A stretch of DNA of 64,000 bases, taken from assembly GCA_025667525.1 (NCBI GenBank), contig CM046877.1, forward strand, positions 617,224,580-617,288,579. The letters run 5' to 3'. Positions 1-10,903 of this stretch are shown one piece after another. The translations under genes were made by a program, and so were the position numbers. The stretch is from Glebionis coronaria (taxonomy: Eukaryota; Streptophyta; Magnoliopsida; Asterales; Asteraceae). Within the stretch, counting starts at the first letter, position 1; every line of letters begins with the position of its first letter. Below the pieces are notes generated by a model. That model searched no databases. It saw only the letters and a list, made by a program, of their open reading frames with translations, and had not been told where the DNA came from.

Positions 1-645
1 GATTCCAAGGAAAAGTTCAGAACCAAGGAAAAGTTCAGAATCAAGCCAAAGTTCCGAACCAAGGAAAAGTTCAGAATCAAGCCAAAGTTCCAAACCAAGG
101 AAAAGTTCAGAATCAAGCCAAAGTTCCGAACCAAGGAAAATTTCAGAATCAAGCCAAAGTTCCGAACCAAGGAAAAGTTCAGAATCAAGCCAAAGTTCCG
201 AACAGAGGAAAAGTTCAGAACCAAGGAAAAGTTCAGAATCAAGGAAAAGTTCAGAATCAAGCCAAAGTTCAGAACCAAGCAAAAGTTCAGAATCAAGGAA
301 AAGTTCAGAATCAAGCCAAAGTTCAGAACCAAGCCAAAGTTCAGAACCGAGCAAAAGTTCAGAACCAAGGAAAAGTTCCGAACCAAGCAAAAGTTCAGAA
401 CCAAGCAAAAGTGCAGAATCAAGGAAAAGTTCAGAATTAAGGAAAAGTTCAGAACCAAGTAAAAGTTCATAATCAAGCCAAAGTTCAGAACCAAGCCAAA
501 GTTCAGAATCAAGGAAAAGTTCAGAATCAAGGAAAAGTTCAGAACCAAGCCAAAGTTCAGAATCAAGGAAAAGTTCAGAATCAAGGAAAAGTTCAGAACC
601 AAGCCAAAGTTCCGAACCAAGCAAAAGTTCAGAACCAAGGTTCCG
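1..645 (+). repeat. 18-bp tandem array in the 5' LTR
   Basis: About 35 copies of an 18-bp unit with core AAGTTCAGAACCAAGGAA. Variants alternate GTTCAGAA/GTTCCGAA and CCAAGG/TCAAGC. Each unit holds a short palindrome-like core, GTTC-N-GAAC. The 3' LTR copy (7520-8202) is about two units longer. Because 18 is divisible by 3 and the unit has no stop codon, the array is mostly open on both strands, which is a by-product rather than evidence of a protein. Confidence 0.9.
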
Positions 646-1140
646 AATGAGTGTTTTGTGTTGATTTATTCCGAACGAAGAAGAATTATTCCGGGTGAAG
701 GTGACATTCCGAACGAGTAATTATTCCAAGTGAGGTATTTTCAGGTTCTTTTTAGTTTCTGTTTTTAATTTTTAATTTTCAAGCTTTATTTTTCCCGCCT
801 TTTTCCGTAGTCGCGCTTTAAGATTACTTGCCTTAGATTTATTTTAGCCTTGCCTTAGTTTAAGTTTTAGTTGCGTTTTAAGTTTGCCTTAGATAGTTTT
901 AAGTTTGCGTTATTTACTTTAAGTGCCTTTTAATTTCTCGTCACGCTTGTAATTACTTGCCCTTTTATTTAATTAGACTTAGATTACCTGCCTTTTACTT
1001 TAAAGTTTTGCACATTTTATTTAAAAACAACCAAAAATATTTGCTTCACCAAAAACAATAGAGTCATACTGTAAGCCGGAAATCAATTCGATTAGACACA
1101 CATCAAAAGAACTTTTCTTACTAGCAAAACGCTTGTATCA
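1..1140 (+). mobile_element. Athila-1 5' LTR (left end outside window)
   Basis: This is the 3' part of a long terminal repeat. It matches 7520-8693 base for base apart from repeat-array indels. I count six substitutions by eye in the roughly 490 bp after the array (646-1137 against 8203-8692), so the insertion is fairly recent. A tRNA-Asp-type primer site follows two bases after the end. By comparison with the 3' LTR, about 945 bp of U3/R lie beyond the window edge. Confidence 0.9.
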
Positions 1141-1142
1141 AA

Positions 1143-1158
1143 TGGCGCCGCTGCCGGC
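1143..1158 (+). promoter_or_regulatory. Primer-binding site (tRNA-Asp type) of Athila-1
   Basis: TGGCGCCGCTGCCGG begins two bases after the LTR end. It resembles the complement of the 3' end of plant tRNA-Asp, which is the primer of Athila-group Ty3/gypsy elements. The same TGGCGCCGCTGCCG core follows the Athila-2 LTR on the minus strand, which ties the two elements together. Confidence 0.85.
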
Positions 1159-1363
1159 TCTTTTCGTAAAGATTAACGGTTTTCTGTGAGAGACGCGTTG
1201 CTTTTTGGGATCCGTTCACTTGTGAGCGTTATTTTTCTTGCGTTAAAAATTTAAAAAATCCATAAAAATTAAAAATTTTCAAAAATCCAAAAAGATTTTA
1301 TTTTTATTGTGTATATATATTGTCTTTGTGTTTGGTTTCTTTTTCTTTAGCATTTTCAGGTGT

Positions 1364-2250
1364 ATGCGTACTAGATCTTCTAATTATCAAGAGCCCGAGA
1401 CTCAAGAAGATTTAAGTATGTCAGGTGTTAACAACAACAATAATCCACCGCACCTCAACAATAACAACAATGTTCTTCCACAGCCTGATCTTCGGACGAT
1501 GGAGGAACTTTGTCAACCTACCATGTTTGGACGAGGAGGACCGATTGCGCCGATGAAAATCAACGCTCCTGAGTTTTCGTTGAAGCACCACATGATTCAG
1601 CAAGTGCAAACTAACCCATTTCGTGGATTGCCTGATGATGATGCCAACAAACACCTCGACAAGTTCATTACAATCACCCAAAGCATGAAGTTGCCTGGTG
1701 CCACAATGGATGTTCTTCGCCTACAACTCTTTCCACATACTTTATCACATCATGCCGAGAAATGGTTTGATCGTCTCCCGAAGAATTCTATTCACACTTG
1801 GGATGACATGACTCAACGCTTTTTGTCGCGCTGCTTTCCACCATCCATGGTCACGAGCCTTCGCAATCAAATTAGCGTTTCATGCAAGATCCCGATGAAT
1901 CTCTTTTTGATGCTTGGGAGCGATATAATGTCTTGATTGATCGTTGTCCAAACCACAACATGCTCCCTGTAACCTTAATAGATACTTTCTACAACGGATT
2001 GACTTTTCGTGATCGTGATACGATTAATGCACCCGCCGGTGGCACATTCATGAAAAGGAGACCCGAGGAGTGTAGAGAGCTTATTGAGAACATGACTACT
2101 CACCACAAAAACTGGGATTCCTCTGCTTCTTCAAGGAACAACCCGAGAGTCAATGTTTCTTCCACCTCAACAAACCCCGATATGACCGAACTCACCCGCA
2201 TGATGACTGAAATGAGCAAAAGTATCACGCTTCTCGCTTCAAACCAATAA
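1364..2250 (+). pseudogene. Athila-1 gag, capsid part (frameshifted)
   Basis: Encodes the N-terminal half of an Athila-type Gag, the structural protein of the retrotransposon particle. The start chosen is the ATG at 1364 (MRTRSSNYQEPE), because this Met-Arg-Thr-Arg-Ser opening is typical of the family; the upstream in-frame codons are leader sequence. An Asn-rich stretch is followed by the retrotransposon gag domain with KWFDRLP, TWDDM and FLSRCFPPS. A one-base shift near 1875-1885 moves the frame, and the domain resumes as DPDESLFDAWERYNVLIDRCP. The frame then runs to a TAA at 2248-2250 inside a CAA-rich run (Gln to stop). Without these two lesions it would be continuous with the next segment. 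Because of them the protein is probably not made in full. Confidence 0.85.
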
Positions 2251-4350
2251 CAACAACAAGTTAAAGCGGTTGCCAATCCTTGTGAAACATGCGGCGGTCC
2301 TCACTCATACACCGATTGTCCTTCAACTCAAGGAAATCCGGAAAATGTGTATGCAGCTTATGGTAATTATTCACCGGAAAATTACCAAGCTCGACCTCAA
2401 GGGTATAGAAATTTGTTGAGTTACCGATCAAACAATTACCTTTCACCCGGTTTTTCTCCTCAAAACCAAAACCCCGCCAACAACTACAATAGAAGCAACC
2501 AAATCCCACCTCGTGCTTCTAACCCTTATCACCCACCCGCCCAACAAACCCCACCTATTAATCCCGATGTTGAAGCCATCATGAGAACCCAAGGTGAGCA
2601 AATCAAGAATCTGCAGTGCCAAATTATCAATCTTAAAGGAGATATTACCAAGCAAGGAAATGAGATTAGATCCGAGCTTCGCGATAATATCCAATCTTCC
2701 TTCAGCAATCAAACAAATGATTTGAAGAATATGCTTGCTAGTTTCTTGCCCGCCGCTCAACCTTCTACTTCGAGTTCTCTACCTTCAAACACCGTCACCA
2801 ATCCGCGAGCAAATGTGAGTGCTATTACTACGCGTAGTGGAATTACCGTTGTCAATCCACCTATTCCACCCCCATCATCTACACCTCCTCCACCACCATT
2901 TATCCCTACTCCTCCTACACCTAGTATTAGTGCACCATTACCGTCTCCGCCTCGTCATGCCGATGTACCTAGGAAGGACCCTTCAACATCTCAACCTTTA
3001 CCTACACCTTCACCACCCAAACCCAATATCCCTTATCCTTCTCGTTTAGGCAAGACCAAACTGCTAACCAAGGATGACTCTGAAGTGACACGCTATGTGA
3101 AGATGATCTCTCAGATGAACTTCAACATTAGCTTTCTTGAAGCACTTGTCCACATACCCAAATTTGTTAAAGCATTTAAGGAATTGCTTAACAAGAAGGA
3201 GAAGCTGATTGAACTCGCCAACACACGCTTAAATGAAAACTGCTCTGCAGTTATTCTTAAAGAACTTCCGGAAAAGCTTGGAGATCCCGTTCGTTTTGTG
3301 TTGCCTTGCGTTTTCAACAAAACTGAAGAATTTAATGCCCTTGCCGATCTCGGGGCGAGTATTAATCTTATGCCTTTGAGTGTTTGGAAAACACTATCAT
3401 TACCCGACCTCACTCCAACAAAGATGACTCTTGAACTTGCTAATCGCACTCTCGCTTACCCCGTTGGTATAGCCGAAGACGTGTTCATTAAAGTTGGCAC
3501 ATTTACTTTCCCGGTCGATTTTGTCGTTGTTGATTATGAAATGGACCCTCGTATTCCTTTAATACTTGGTCGGCCATTCTTGAGAACCGGACGAGCTCTA
3601 GTTAATGTTGCCGAAGGTGAGTTAATCTTAAGAGTCGAGGATGATTCACAAATTTTTAAAATGGGGAAGCTTACAGGCAAAACCTTTGGAGGCCGAGAAT
3701 CAGTGAATATGATTAATGTGCATGATGACTTTGTCGTCTACAACAATCCTCTATTCGATTCTCCCATTGATAATCCACTTTTTGAAGATGATGTGGATGA
3801 TTCTCTCTCCAATTTGGAACCTTCTCCCATTTATGATTCTCCACCGGTCTTTGATGCTTATGATGATGAGTCTAGCTCAGATTCGGATGATTATGATGAC
3901 CTTACTTCTGAGTATCCCGACCTGCCCACATATGATGATTTCGATGAGGCCGATACTCTTTCGAGCGATTCTTCACATGATGAAGATCCTCCGCCATCAC
4001 TCGATCTTACTTTGGACGATTACTCATTTGAGGAAGATTTCTCTACGTTTCTCAACACTTACTTCCCTCATGAGAGTGATGCTCCTTCTTATGATTTTGA
4101 AGATTATCGTCTTGATCCTACTTTGGATTTGAAGAACATTCTTTCTAAGGAGAAGAAACCGGTCGACACCAATATCCGCATCACGTATGATTTAACACCT
4201 CTTTGTCCCCCTTTTGAGGACGAGGTTGTGCTTCTTCGCGGATCTTCTTCCCATTCTACTGAGCCTGAGTGCTATTTTCCCTTAAAGGAAAAGGTGTTCG
4301 ACCCGGTATTGCAATCTTTAAGCCATCTCAGTATCCACCTGATGAAATAA
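2251..4350 (+). pseudogene. Athila-1 gag C-terminus, zinc knuckle and aspartic protease
   Basis: Continues the gag frame after the TAA at 2248. A zinc knuckle lies just inside (2281-2319, C-x2-C-x3-H-x4-C, beginning CETCGGPH). It is followed by a coiled-coil-prone segment (around 2570-2740) and a Pro-rich linker (2850-3050). The retropepsin-like protease has its catalytic motif ADLGAS with Asp at 3346-3348, and the later ILGRPFL flap-side motif at about 3568-3588. The last 200 residues are very acidic (runs of Asp, Glu and Ser) and end with EKVFDPV. Athila elements normally continue into RT, RNase H and integrase, but no such motif follows here. From the ATG at 2347 the frame is open for 667 codons. 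The element could supply Gag and protease at best. Confidence 0.85.
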
Positions 4351-4547
4351 AAGGAAAAATCTTTGGAAATTTTGAAGACATGCACCTCACCATACTTGCA
4401 CCCACCGTGCTCCATCGCTGCTTAAGGGAACCTTTCCCACTCTTCTTTGGCTTGCCTTGTTCGCCTTAAGCTTGTGCTATTTGATGGACGAAAACTATGT
4501 CTTTGATCCTGGTGGATATGTTTCATGCTTCTTCCGTTGATAATCAA

Positions 4548-4609
4548 GGTCGAGTCGGTCTCACGACTCGGTTAACAAAAATCAAGCGCTTCTTGGGAGG
4601 CAACCCATG
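4548..4609 (+). promoter_or_regulatory. Conserved hairpin and GCGCTTCTTGGGAGGCAACCC block
   Basis: CGAGTC (4551-4556) and GACTCG (4565-4570) form a 6-bp stem with an 8-base loop. They are followed by GGTTAACAAAAATCAAGCGC and TTCTTGGGAGGCAACCC. Athila-2 has the same stem, a different loop and the same following motif on the minus strand at 55572-55632. The role is unknown; packaging or RNA-processing signals are possible. Confidence 0.65.
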
Positions 4610-4634
4610 CATCTATCTTTAGCTTTCTTTATCC

Positions 4635-4940
4635 TAAGTGTAGGGGAGACCCGTTGGTTTGCTTTCCTCTCCTCTCTTCTTAATCAGGGATTCGAGCGCT
4701 CAATGATCCACTCTTAATGATTCTTGACGACCCGTGATTCCGTGTTTCCTTCTTCCCGGTTCTATCCTAAACTCTTTTCGATTCACTATTTTTTATTTTC
4801 TCAATATTAAAATAGGAATCTCTTTAGTTGTCTTTTCCTTAGCGAGATTTAAACAACGTGCACAATGTCCTAAGTGTAGGGGAGTTTACTCCCACATGCT
4901 TAAACATTAAGGACAATGTTTATATTAAGTGTAGGGGGGA
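4635..4940 (+). promoter_or_regulatory. Three internal polypurine-like motifs
   Basis: TAAGTGTAGGGGA at 4635-4647, TAAGTGTAGGGGAG at 4871-4884, and TTAAGTGTAGGGGGGAC at 4925-4941. They match the motif just before the 3' LTR (CAAGTGTAGGGGATTT, 6553). Athila-2 repeats all four with nearly the same spacing. They resemble the polypurine tract that primes plus-strand DNA synthesis, but only the copy next to the LTR is in the normal place. Confidence 0.6.
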
Positions 4941-6552
4941 CTTCTATCGAAGTTAAGTGGCCTTTTCCTTGTATTTGTCCTCATTTTAACCAGAAAATAA
5001 ATTTTTCGACAGTTTTCAAAAATTTTGATCTATTTTGGCCTATTAGTTTTTTCCTTTTGTATAGTTATTTTCTTTCTTTGCTAGAATAAATGTTTAATAA
5101 AGTGGTTTTAATTTTCAAACATTGTGAATCTTTTGACTCAACCCGAGTTTACTTGTTTAAGTTACTCTAGCTAGTATCCTTAACGTGTTTAATTCAAGTT
5201 TTGCTAGGCTTTTATATAGGGAGCTATAAAACGCGAAAGTCTTAACTCTCACGGGTTAAGAACAAGAACTTTTCGCAAGTTCCTATAATTGATCCTAGAG
5301 AGTCGTTTATCAAGGGAATTTTAAAATGCGATTTCTAAACTTGAAAAAGTCTAAGAGTTTGCAAGATCCTATAGGCGACTCGAAAACCCAAAACTTTGAT
5401 TTAATAGGCTAAGCATCCACGAATCTCATTCCTTGAGATTTTAAACTGTGGAGAACGAGAGATGATAGAGCCAATTATAAATTCGGTATTCTTTCGGGAA
5501 TTTATGTGAGTTAATTATAAGCCTATTCTCCTATCGCCTCTATTAAATTTATCTGCAATAAATAAGGTTGTACGATTTGAAAAGTTACTTAGCTTCTAGC
5601 CCAAGATCGTTTAAAAGTTGCTCGGTATGGATTAGAGTTCATAGCCAAGGCATAACTTATTGAAGCGGGATGCGAAGATTGGCGAGTCCAAAAAGGTCCT
5701 AACAAGACATGAGGGCTATATTTTGTTGCTAAAGATCCAAAGTGATGTGAAGAATCATTTATCAAAAATCAATATGAAGGATCGAGACACACGACGTAAA
5801 GCAAAAACTCCCCAAAAGTCATGGAGAAGTGCATCCGAAAAGACCCTAGCAAGGTATGAGGACAAATAGATCCAAGTCACAAAAGGAGGCGGATCGTTGT
5901 ATATCAAAGTCCAAAATAAAGATTGGAGAAAAATGAAGAAGTCGTGGTCCAAGTATGAATCTCTCAAAATTTCAAGTGAAGAAATTCCTATATGAAGAGA
6001 AGACCATTATTTCATGAACGTCTCTCAAGGTTTGAAGTATGAAGTCGCTGCCAAATATCGGTCCGAGAAAGGTCTCAAATCGTGAAGTGAGTTATGCCAA
6101 GATATGAACTTTATGAGGTCCCGAGAAGCAGTTTTAAAAGATTTTGTCCTTTAGCTAACTATTGATTAAATCGTTCACTTTATTTTCGGACTAAATAACT
6201 ATCGAAATAAGTCAACAATGCATCCTCGTGATCATTCAAGACAACAATAAAATATAAGAGATACCCATAGGAATAAGGGAGTCTAAGTGAATAATTGGCC
6301 CACATGAGTTCGTGTTAGTTTACTAACTTATAATAACAATGATCTCGTTTTTAAGCTTGTTTTGGAGAAAGTGAAAACTTGAGGATGATGATTATTCACA
6401 ACATTTCCAAAACCCAAGGTATGCTTTTGATTTCTTTACTTTGAATGTTTATAGTTTTCTATCTCTTTAATAAAGGCCACTATGGATTGATTTTGATGAA
6501 AAATGTAAACGTGCTTTGTAACTAATGCATTGCATGAGGACATTGCAATGGT

Positions 6553-6574
6553 CAAGTGTAGGGGATTTGATAGG
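6553..6574 (+). promoter_or_regulatory. Polypurine tract of Athila-1
   Basis: CAAGTGTAGGGGATTTGATA lies immediately upstream of the TGTGTAAACAC start of the 3' LTR. Athila-2 has CAAGTGTAGGGGATTTAATA in the same position on the minus strand. Confidence 0.7.
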
Positions 6575-7062
6575 TGTGTAAACACCCATCCCTTTTACCA
6601 CTTAATTACAATAATAACCGAGCCAAAACGTGTATTTTATGTCTTTTATGTCGGAATTATGTGTGGTTTGTGTTTTTGTTGTGATTTAGGACGAAAAGAT
6701 GAAAAGTGGAGATAACACGGGCATTCACGGGCTTTTATTGAAGAAAAAGATGAAAGATGAAGTCAAGAAGTCAAGAGTGCAAAAAAAAGAACGGAAGTCC
6801 AAGACTAATTCTGAAGATTTATCGAAGAAAAAGTCAAAAGACGGAAGTTTATCAAAAGCCGAAAAACTCTAGTCTATTTTATTGAAGACTTAAAAGACGA
6901 GTTCCAAGAAATCCCGAGCCAAAAGTCATTAAAGTCCAAGATTAAAGAAGATTTAAAGGCTTAAGGACTAATGGTGCAATTAACAAAGAGATTAAGAAGG
7001 AAGGGCCTAATGATGCAATTTAAAGAAAATGAAGGAGGGGAGGCAGCTTCCTAATCCTCCCC

Positions 7063-7070
7063 TATATATA
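7063..7070 (+). promoter_or_regulatory. LTR TATA box
   Basis: CCTATATATAG in the 3' LTR is preceded by a GC-rich inverted stretch (GGAGGGGAGG ... CCTCCCC, 7036-7062). Its position about 490 bp into the LTR fits the end of U3, so it is the likely Pol II core promoter of the element. Confidence 0.55.
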
Positions 7071-7519
7071 GATTAGATGTTAATCACTTTTTCTTTGTTG
7101 GCTAATAGTGACAATTAGTTCTTCCATTTATTTACCTTGCACCTTTAAATTCATGTCAATTTAATTACTTGTCAAATTTAAATACCTTGTCTTGCACCTT
7201 AAACTCCTTTAATTTCAAGTAAGTTTCCATATAATTCTTGTCAATCTTTATTTTATCTTGTTAATCTCCTATCTACCTTTCTTAATCTTTGATTTTTTTT
7301 GTTTATGTTTATGTTCATGTTCATGTTCTTATTTTGATCAAAGTGGGTTTTGATTATTGTGGTTAGTTTTGTTAGTTTTGTTGATTTGGATTATTTGTTT
7401 ATGATTATTGGATGTTTTGTGATTAGTTTGATTTAATCTTTTGTGTGATTTAGTTAAATTGTGATTAGATTCGTGTGTTACTGTATTTCCTTGTTCTTCG
7501 GTTTGTTTCTGTTACTGTG

Positions 7520-8202
7520 ATTCCAAGGAAAAGTTCAGAACCAAGCAAAAGTTCAGAACCAAGGAAAAGTTCCGAACCAGCGAAAAGTTCAGAATCAAGC
7601 CAAAGTTCCGAACCAAGGAAAAGTTCAGAATCAAGCCAAAGTTCCGAACCAAGGAAAAGTTCAGAATCAAGCCAAAGTTCCGAACCAAGGAAAAGTTCAG
7701 AATCAAGCCAAAGTTCCGAACCAAGGAAAAGTTCAGTATCAAGCCAAAGTTCCGAACCAAGGAAAAGTTCAGAACTAAGAAAAAGTTCAGAATCAAGGAA
7801 AAGTTCAGAATCAAGCCAAAGTTCAGAACCAAGCAAAAGTTCAGAATCAAGGAAAAGTTCAGAACCAAGCCAAAGTTCAGAACCAAGCAAAAGTTCAGAA
7901 CCAAGAAAAAGTTCAGAACCAAGGAAAAGTTCCGAACCAAGCAAAAGTTCAGAATCAAGCAAAAGTTCAGAATCAAGGAAAAGTTCAGAATTAAGGAAAA
8001 GTTCAGAACCAAGCAAAAGTTCAGAATCAAGCCAAAGTTCAGAACCAAGCCAAAGTTCAGAATCAAGGAAAAGTTCAGAATCAAGGAAAAGTTCAGAACC
8101 AAGCCAAAGTTCAGAATCAAGGAAAAGTTCAGAATCAAGAAAAAGTTCAGAACCAAGCCAAAGTTCCGAACCAAGCAAAAGTTCAGAACCAAGGTTCCGA
8201 AT
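7520..8202 (+). repeat. 18-bp tandem array in the 3' LTR
   Basis: About 38 units of the same 18-bp repeat as at 1-645. Read in one frame it gives a hexapeptide repeat (KSSEPR/QSSEPS-like) for some 230 codons, and the opposite strand is open too. There is no domain and no independent start context, so I treat it as a satellite-like LTR expansion. Confidence 0.9.
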
Positions 8203-8696
8203 GAGTGTTTTGTGTTGATTTATTCCGAACGAAGAAGAATTATTCCGGGTGAAGGTGATATTCCGAACGAGTAATTATTCCAAGTGAGGTATTTTCAGGT
8301 TCTTTTTAGTTTCTGTTTTTAATTTTTAATTTTCAAGCTTTATTTTTCCCGCCTTTTTCCGTAGTCGCGCATTAAGATTACTTGCCTTAGATTTATTTTA
8401 GCCTTGCCTTAGCTTAAGTTTTAGTTGCGTTTTAAGTTTGCCTTAGATAGTTTTAAGTTTGCGTTATTTACTTTAAGTGCCATTTAATTTCTCGTCACGC
8501 TTGTAATTACTTGCCCTTTTATATAATTAGACTTAGATTACCTGCCTTTTACTTTAAAGTTTTGCACATTTTATTTAAAAACAACCAAAAATATTTTCTT
8601 CACCAAAAACAATAGAGTCATACTGTAAGCCGGAAATCAATTCGATTAGACACACATCAAAAGAACTTTTCTTACTAGCAAAACGCTTGTATAAGG

Positions 8697-9297
8697 TATT
8701 TTGTAAGGTTAGGTTCGTCATCATAGGCAACCTTAAAGCTAAAAGACATGTCCAACTCACAATGGGTGTATGTCGGATGTCTTCATCCCAACTCCTGCTT
8801 ACAGATGCTCTTATATTTAGATCCTAACAAGATTCGATCTCGATCCTAATACGATAATTATCAATGATAATCTCTCCAAAGGAAAGCGATTATACGGTCC
8901 ATTACCAAAGGTCAACCATTCAAGCATAAAACAACACTTTTAGTGTTTTGTATCGTTACTTTAACTCGTCCCTTCGATTGGGGTGGTACACAGTACTCTC
9001 ATCAAGATTCGTTCTTGATAGAGATGATCGATACAGGCACACCATGCTTACATAACTCCTTTAAATACAAAAGAGTCAATTTCTTCATCGAGAATCTATC
9101 ATTAACTGGAATGATATTAGCAGATTTGGTCAGTCTGTCGACGATGACCCAAATCGAATTAAATTCAGATGATGACCTTTGCAATAGCTAGACGTTTACT
9201 AATGTATGAGGCAATGTCTGCCTTCATAATTTGCCATTAGTACAACTTCTTCAGATAAAGATACATTCAGTCAGAAATGACATGAATAGAATACTTA
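8697..9297 (-). pseudogene. Gypsy-1 integrase remnant
   Basis: Minus-strand translation gives, in order, the zinc-finger end of integrase (MYLYLKKLY...WQIMKADIASYISK, 9264-9200), then the core with WVIVDRLTKSANIIPVNDRF (about 9155-9090) and HGVPVSIIS (about 9030). Further on are weak matches to the C-terminal region (around 8780-8720). The Asp of WVIVD is a catalytic core residue. Several stops make it non-functional. The 5' side continues at 14252 once the PIF element is removed, and the 3' side is lost at Athila-1. Confidence 0.82.
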
Positions 9298-9738
9298 GGG
9301 CCTGTTTGTTTGATTTTTTTAATAAGTCCTGTAAAACAATATTGACTGTCTGGATATATATTGTCTGTTTGTGAACTGATATGTGACTGTTTGTTTTACG
9401 TGTTGAATAAAGTGTCTGAATTTAAAAAAATTACTATTTTAACCTTTAATATGATATAACAATTATTGAAAAAAAAGATTAATTGAAATGTTGGTAATAA
9501 ATATAATGCATACAACTAATAATGTTAAAAAACCAAGATAAACATTAACAATAAGTTTGATAATCATATAAAAAAACGTTAGGAACTAGTTAAACATTAC
9601 TCAAATGAACAAATGTGACATTCAAACATGTCAAACATTTTCCATTAATCGATTAGCGATCTCATCACGAAAAGAAGTCATATATTGCGTGCTCTGAGTA
9701 CCCATTGTGATCCATTTGTTTCTTGTTTTCCACTTCCT

Positions 9739-10903
<1,165 letters not shown>

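Larger units (their letters stand above)
4351..6552 (+). other. Athila-1 non-coding tail replacing pol
   Basis: About 2.2 kb between the protease frame and the 3' LTR, with no RT, RNase H or integrase motif in any frame. It aligns by eye with the minus-strand tail of Athila-2 (53703-55640). Shared landmarks include the hairpin block at 4548-4609, polypurine-like motifs at 4635, 4871 and 4925, the phrase GACTCAACCCGAGTTTACTT near 5134, and GTGGAGAACGA near 5448. Non-coding conservation between two diverged copies suggests cis-acting function. Confidence 0.75.
6575..8693 (+). mobile_element. Athila-1 3' LTR
   Basis: The start TGTGTAAACACCCATCC matches the Athila-2 LTR start. The end lies at about 8693, where similarity to the 5' LTR stops. 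U3 is about 490 bp and leads to a TATA box (7063-7070). The region after it carries the 18-bp array. At 2.1 kb the LTR is long but normal for Athila-group elements. The sequence after 8693 is gypsy-1 integrase. The matching target-site copy would lie outside the window. Confidence 0.88.

Noticed and set aside
1..645. Possible CRISPR-like array
   Set aside because: The units are directly adjacent 18-bp repeats without unique spacers, in a plant retrotransposon LTR.
1..645. Heat-shock elements from repeated TTC and GAA triplets
   Set aside because: The spacing is TTC-N-GAA with one base, whereas heat-shock elements need TTC-NN-GAA.
2819..4132. Leu/His-rich and Met/Ile-rich plus-strand frames overlapping the Athila-1 protease ORF
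   Set aside because: They are out-of-frame shadows of the Pro-rich and Asp-rich parts of the real frame.
7475..8218. Long open frames on both strands made of a hexapeptide repeat (KSSEPR-like)
   Set aside because: They are a by-product of an 18-bp repeat without stop codons inside an LTR. All three long frames come from the same array, with no domain or start context, and the 5' LTR copy is broken by a TAA.
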